From Candidatus Omnitrophota bacterium (lineage in GTDB: Bacteria; Omnitrophota; Gorgyraeia; Gygaellales; JAHJCI01): a DNA stretch of 10,082 bases. Position 1 is the stretch's first letter, and every line of letters begins with the position of its first letter. The translations under genes were made by a program, and so were the position numbers. Below are positions 6,186 to 10,082 of this stretch, piece after piece. The stretch spans positions 1 through 10,082 of the forward strand of contig JADHWR010000042.1 in NCBI GenBank assembly GCA_016783355.1, in the 5' to 3' direction. The notes under the pieces were generated by a model. It saw only the letters and a list, made by a program, of their open reading frames with translations, did no database searches and was not told the DNA's origin.

Positions 6186-9100
6186 TTAAAATTTATATCT
6201 GAATGCAATTCTCGTTCCCTTTTGTTCCGAGTCGGCTTTTTGCTTGTAAACTGTATATCTGTATTTGAAATCTAAAGATACAGCTAAGTCTCCCTGTAAA
6301 AATAACTTCTTCCCGGAAACTAAGGCATAATATCTTTTCTTGTTGTTGGATGGCCTGTTGTAATCGTAGAAATTTCCCTGCAAAGACAAAGAAGCCTTCC
6401 AGTTTTTCTTTCTCTGATAGGTAACTCTGGCCTCGGCTGTTTCCTTCCGGTAATTTTTGTTGGTCATATTGGTCATAAGAAAATATTCTACCTTTTTGTG
6501 CTGGCCAAAAAGATTAAGGACAATTCTCTTCCATTTATCGTCGAAGATTCTGTATTCCCAGGTATTTTTGACATAAAAGCCACTGTGGTCTAAGTCTTTT
6601 GCTACGTAGTCTTTTTTAAAGTATTGATATTTTAAGTCTGTCTTCAGCCCTGGGGTAATTTTGTGTATTGTCTTGGCATAATATTGCTCATATCCATAGT
6701 CGTAATCCTCGTCTTGTTCCTCTTCTTCTTTGCTATCCCTCTCTGCCCATCTTCCCCTGGCGCTGATTTTATACAAGCCGGGAAAACCAAATATATAATC
6801 AAACCCTCCTGTGATATCGTGCATTACCTTCTCTCTATTTGCCTTCTTTTGCTTGGTTGTTTCGATTTTTCCCGAAGACAAAAGCAACAATTTCTTCGCC
6901 AGGAAATATCTCTTTACCCCAATTTCACCAAAGACTTTAAATTGGTCTTTTACATTTGACTCTATATAGTCATGGCTATTCATCCCGGCACCTAAATTAA
7001 TGGTATAGAGGTCTTTTTTCTTAAAAGTGAGCTGGGGAGAAACTACTATCTGGTCATATCCGCTGGTTGGAGTATTTTTATAGCGCTTCTCTTTGTATTT
7101 TAGGTTGCCGACAAACCTCAAGGAATCGTTTTCAGGCTTTCCTGGATACAAGGACCATTTGGTATTGAAAATCCTGGAGACATTGTCAAGGGAGTCTTTG
7201 GATTTATAGTCCTTATCATAGATAAATGAACCCATATCGTAACTCAGGCGCTCAGATACCTGGTGTTTTAGTTTCAGATGATGGTTTCGGTAAGCGTAAT
7301 CGTTGTCTTCGCCTTCTTCTTCGTAGCCTTCATCTGAGGAGCTGGTGCCTACTTCTGTATGGCCGCTGAAGACACAATCACCTCTATCTCCCATTACAAC
7401 GCTTTCTGCAATTGGTGTAGAAGTTATAACATTTCCTACTTGCGTTGCTCCTGTCTTTGTAACAAACCCGAATAGATGAAAAAATATAAGCAAGAAACAG
7501 ATAAGGCCCGTTTTTATCCTTCCTACTACATTATGTCTTTTAGGGTTTCTGCTTTGGTGGGCCTCAGTAGGGCCTCTAATAGGGGGCGTTCTCTCTAATC
7601 TCTTACTAATTTTCTCATAAGCCCGGGATAGTTCCCAGAATGCCTGTTTAGGCTTAAATTCTCCAGACAGAACAGGCTCAAATAAGGCCAATTCTGACTC
7701 TGAAACTTCATTCTCATCTTTCCATTTCTCAGGAAAGAATGCATTCCAGAATAAAGCTTGCACACCCCAGTCGGTTCTTCCTGCCACATATCTTGATAGG
7801 ACCTCAAGGGCACTTTTAGCAAATCTTGCCTGGCCTTCTCTGCCCAACTGTCCATAAGCAGATTCTCCAAATTCACTAATCACTATAGGCTTGTTTAATT
7901 GAAGAGCTACCTCTATGTGTCTGGTGAATCCTTCTTGCAATTCTTCAACGCTCATTATCCGCTTTACTGGACGTCCCTGTTCCCAGTTGGGATACAGACT
8001 TAGGGCAATTCCATCAAAATTAAACAAATAAGGTTTAATCAAATCTATCTGCCAGGAAGCAAATCCTCCGTGTCCTAAGAAAACAGAGTGGGTGGGGTCT
8101 TCTTCTTTATAAACAGAGGCCAATTCATTCATAAGTTTATGATATTCTCGGGCGTCTAAATTTACTGTGTCCCAGGGCCCATTTCTAGAATCTATAATCC
8201 CCTCTAAAACTCCAGCATTAGGCACATAATATTCATTTTCATTACCTAACTGCACACCTGCACAGGCTAAACCTAAATCCCTCACCCAGGAGGCAAACTC
8301 TTGAATAAGCCCTTTTAGTCTATCTAAGTTTTGAGGCGTTGGATGATTAAGTAGAAAATCGCCTTCCGGATTGGCGTATAGACCGGCAAAATGTAGAATA
8401 TAGGTCTTTATGCCATAATCTCTATATAAATCTTTGATAAAATCTCTTAACTGACAAAAATCAGCGGCGTTAGGATTGTTGGGTGGCAAGTAAATCTTTA
8501 TAGCATTGTGATTGTTTTCTTTTAGAAGTGGGGCGATCTTTTTAATAGGTTTAAGCACGGACATAAAATCTCTATGAAAAGCAGAAATATGGTTATCTCC
8601 TGTATATTGGACAATACCGCCTAAGTAGCAACAAGCAATGGTCTCCTCCGAAGGCGCATTTGCTAAAATAAAAGACTCTCGCCAAGGGCGTTCTTTAGAA
8701 CGAGCATCTTCTTTGTGTTTGCGCTCTTCTCCTTTGTCTTTTTCTCTTTCTCTTTCTTTAATCCTCTCTGGAAGTCTAACAACCAAGCAGCGCTCTTCAG
8801 CTAAAGGTTGATTTTCCTCTGGAAGCCTAGCCACCTCAGTCTTTAATTCCTCAGGTACATTGTGTATACTTGTATAATGACTGCCTGGGTCAAGGGCAAT
8901 TGCCTGCTTAAAAAATTCTACCGCCTGAGCTTCTTCTTTCAAATAATAAGAGCAAAGGCCAAGATTAAAATAAATAACCGGTAATTTATAGATATCAGCA
9001 ATAAGAGAGGATTTTTCAATTTCTTGCAAGATACTCCCATAAACAAACTTTGCCTTCTTAAAATTTTCTTCTGCTTGTTCTAAATTACTTAAGTGATGGA

Positions 9101-10082
9101 AAGACTGTCCCATATTAAAGTAAGCCTCAGACAAAATGACAGAGTTGGAGTCGAGTTTGATAAGTTCTTGGTAGTGTTTTATGCATTGCTCATATTTTCC
9201 ATATTGGAAATACCAATATGCTGAATTGGCATGAATAAGCAATATTACTCCATATTTTGGATGAAGATAAAAGCTCCTATAATTATAGAGCTTCTCATAT
9301 AATTCCTCATTTAGCTTGGGGATATCCTCTTTTTCCTTAAGAACAAAAACATTGGGCCTTACCTCTTGATAATATTTGAACTCAACATTCTCAATAAAAT
9401 CCTCTCTTAGCCCCCTTCCTAAGTCTAAGAATATCCAGGAATGGGAATAGGGGTCGAGAACAACAAATGCATGCTGCGGGATAGAAATCCCAAAACTTTC
9501 AAAGCCAAAAGATGTTAATAAAAGATAGAGAAAATGCCCTGTAGGCGCGCAGCTTAGAAGACCCTGGATTACCTTAATTGCTCTTCGGGCTTCGCCAGGG
9601 CTAACTTTGGCTGCCTTCTCGATTACTGAGAATATATCTTCGGCATCGTTGCTATCGAAACAGGTATAAAATAGCTTAAATAAACGCTGAAAATCAGCTC
9701 TATATGCCTGAAGGATATCACTTAAACTCATTTCTTCCTTCGAATATCTATGTTTTATTCTTAGGTTCTTGAAAAATTCAGTTACTGCTTCTGCATCATC
9801 AGGATTAAGAGAAGCCAAACCTTTTTTAAACTCTGAAATCTCCAATTCCTTAGAGAGCTTCTTAAATAATATATTAATTTCCTTTAATATAATCTTCGAC
9901 TTATCTTCAGGATAACCTGAGGAGATTAATACTTCATAAAGGGACCTTTTCTTAGGCTTATTTAAATTAACTACTTCCTTTATTCTTCCATATGCTAATT
10001 CTTTTGTTTTAAAAGCTGGCGACGCAAGCTCACCAATAGGCGACACAGTATAAGCAGAAGCCAAAGTTGTATTCAAAATGGC
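6186..10082 (-). CDS. Mosaic envelope protein: transglutaminase-like, TPR, clan GH-A glycoside hydrolase, internal signal-like helix, beta-barrel (5' end cut)
   Basis: The frame is open to the right edge. The first start-like codon is a TTG at 10076 preceded by GCC ATT, and LNTTLASA there looks like the tail of a signal peptide, so the true start probably lies outside. Numbering from that TTG gives 1296 aa. Residues 160-225: transglutaminase/papain-like fold with Cys176, His202 (QHAFV) and Asp218 (WIFLD). Residues 281-400: about three TPRs. Residues 436-463: highly charged linker. Residues 468-830: TIM-barrel glycosidase of clan GH-A, nearest GH2/GH5-type, with acid/base Glu613 (QLGNENEYY), nucleophile Glu735 (PIVISEFGE) and a beta8 Trp777. 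Residues 853-877: signal-peptide-like helix. Residues 900-1296: beta-barrel ending in Phe, with acidic Tyr-rich patches at 912-929 and 1112-1133. A role in cleaving or exporting a cell-surface polysaccharide is inferred by analogy with TPR-barrel exporters and their hydrolases. Confidence 0.85.
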   Translation of the reverse strand, partial: AILNTTLASAYTVSPIGELASPAFKTKELAYGRIKEVVNLNKPKKRSLYEVLISSGYPEDKSKIILKEINILFKKLSKELEISEFKKGLASLNPDDAEAVTEFFKNLRIKHRYSKEEMSLSDILQAYRADFQRLFKLFYTCFDSNDAEDIFSVIEKAAKVSPGEARRAIKVIQGLLSCAPTGHFLYLLLTSFGFESFGISIPQHAFVVLDPYSHSWIFLDLGRGLREDFIENVEFKYYQEVRPNVFVLKEKEDIPKLNEELYEKLYNYRSFYLHPKYGVILLIHANSAYWYFQYGKYEQCIKHYQELIKLDSNSVILSEAYFNMGQSFHHLSNLEQAEENFKKAKFVYGSILQEIEKSSLIADIYKLPVIYFNLGLCSYYLKEEAQAVEFFKQAIALDPGSHYTSIHNVPEELKTEVARLPEENQPLAEERCLVVRLPERIKEREREKDKGEERKHKEDARSKERPWRESFILANAPSEETIACCYLGGIVQYTGDNHISAFHRDFMSVLKPIKKIAPLLKENNHNAIKIYLPPNNPNAADFCQLRDFIKDLYRDYGIKTYILHFAGLYANPEGDFLLNHPTPQNLDRLKGLIQEFASWVRDLGLACAGVQLGNENEYYVPNAGVLEGIIDSRNGPWDTVNLDAREYHKLMNELASVYKEEDPTHSVFLGHGGFASWQIDLIKPYLFNFDGIALSLYPNWEQGRPVKRIMSVEELQEGFTRHIEVALQLNKPIVISEFGESAYGQLGREGQARFAKSALEVLSRYVAGRTDWGVQALFWNAFFPEKWKDENEVSESELALFEPVLSGEFKPKQAFWELSRAYEKISKRLERTPPIRGPTEAHQSRNPKRHNVVGRIKTGLICFLLIFFHLFGFVTKTGATQVGNVITSTPIAESVVMGDRGDCVFSGHTEVGTSSSDEGYEEEGEDNDYAYRNHHLKLKHQVSERLSYDMGSFIYDKDYKSKDSLDNVSRIFNTKWSLYPGKPENDSLRFVGNLKYKEKRYKNTPTSGYDQIVVSPQLTFKKKDLYTINLGAGMNSHDYIESNVKDQFKVFGEIGVKRYFLAKKLLLLSSGKIETTKQKKANREKVMHDITGGFDYIFGFPGLYKISARGRWAERDSKEEEEQDEDYDYGYEQYYAKTIHKITPGLKTDLKYQYFKKDYVAKDLDHSGFYVKNTWEYRIFDDKWKRIVLNLFGQHKKVEYFLMTNMTNKNYRKETAEARVTYQRKKNWKASLSLQGNFYDYNRPSNNKKRYYALVSGKKLFLQGDLAVSLDFKYRYTVYKQKADSEQKGTRIAFRYKF
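7443..7538 (-). other. Internal signal-peptide-like segment with a Shine-Dalgarno-like sequence, possible hidden gene start or fusion joint
   Basis: Residues 847-878 of the mosaic protein contain basic residues (KR, R.K), a hydrophobic run GLICFLLIFFHLFGFV and a signal-peptidase-like site (TGA before TQ). Directly upstream, AGGAAGG (7518-7524) matches the ribosome site of the gene at 6063. The codons after it are ATA (7515-7517), AAA and ACG (7509-7511). Neither ATA nor ACG is a normal start, but each is one base from ATG and would begin an ideal signal peptide. Tandem TAGTAG occurs in another frame at 7523-7528. Confidence 0.6.

Noticed and set aside
6663..6959. Plus-strand 98-codon frame with a hydrophobic N-terminus that mimics a membrane protein
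   Set aside because: It is antisense to the Lys- and Glu-rich barrel coding sequence, which automatically yields Phe/Leu-rich complement codons; no ribosome site.
7595..7876. Minus-strand 93-codon frame inside the glycosidase region
   Set aside because: It overlaps, in another frame, sequence encoding clear GH-A motifs, including the nucleophile strand; composition is out-of-frame noise.
8700..8770. CT-rich low-complexity tract resembling a simple repeat
   Set aside because: It is coding sequence for the charged RERE/KDKGEE-type linker in the mosaic protein, with no regular repeat unit.
1..10082. tRNA, rRNA, CRISPR array, insertion sequence or attachment site
   Set aside because: No cloverleaf-like sequence, regularly spaced repeats, transposase motifs or terminal inverted repeats were seen; nearly all bases are accounted for by the minus-strand genes.

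Overview
The window is a compact, fully coding stretch in which every supported gene lies on the minus strand, so transcription runs from high to low coordinates. It encodes only envelope and exported proteins: signal peptides, beta-rich Ig-like modules, tetratricopeptide (TPR) repeats and two outer-membrane beta-barrels. This points to a Gram-negative-type (diderm) bacterium. The AT-leaning composition, large mosaic proteins and lack of close resemblance to textbook Proteobacterial families suggest an uncultured lineage. Candidatus Omnitrophota or a relative is my guess, held weakly because no taxonomic marker gene is present.

Region 1 (10082 to 6186) is one very long reading frame, open to the right edge. 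In order it encodes a transglutaminase/papain-like domain with a plausible Cys-His-Asp triad, about three TPRs, a charged linker, a clan GH-A TIM-barrel glycoside hydrolase with both catalytic glutamates, an internal segment that looks exactly like a signal peptide, and a C-terminal beta-barrel ending in Phe. The part list resembles exopolysaccharide export and trimming machinery (TPR plus barrel as in PgaA, PelB or BcsC, with a periplasmic hydrolase). The internal signal peptide makes the topology puzzling and suggests either a fusion or two genes read as one.

Region 2 (6185 to 6064) is a short intergenic and leader segment holding a sigma70-type promoter with perfect TTGACA and TATAAT boxes 18 bp apart, two small dyads, and a Shine-Dalgarno that argues for a start at 6063.

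Region 3 (6063 to 1) is a tight five-gene operon with gaps of 37, 15, 3 and 7 bp. It encodes a three-module secreted protein, two paralogous single-module secreted proteins, a periplasmic protein resembling a PapD-type chaperone, and the start (775 codons, cut by the left edge) of an outer-membrane protein. That last protein has a signal peptide, one TPR, a Pro/Glu linker, a domain resembling the N-terminal domain of pilus-formation/secretin proteins, and a long beta-barrel. All five modules in the three secreted proteins share one signature, so they look like subunits of one surface fibre or coat. The gene order (subunits, chaperone, outer-membrane channel) matches chaperone-usher logic, but no protein is recognisable as a classical usher or pilin. 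This is the best candidate here for an undescribed system.
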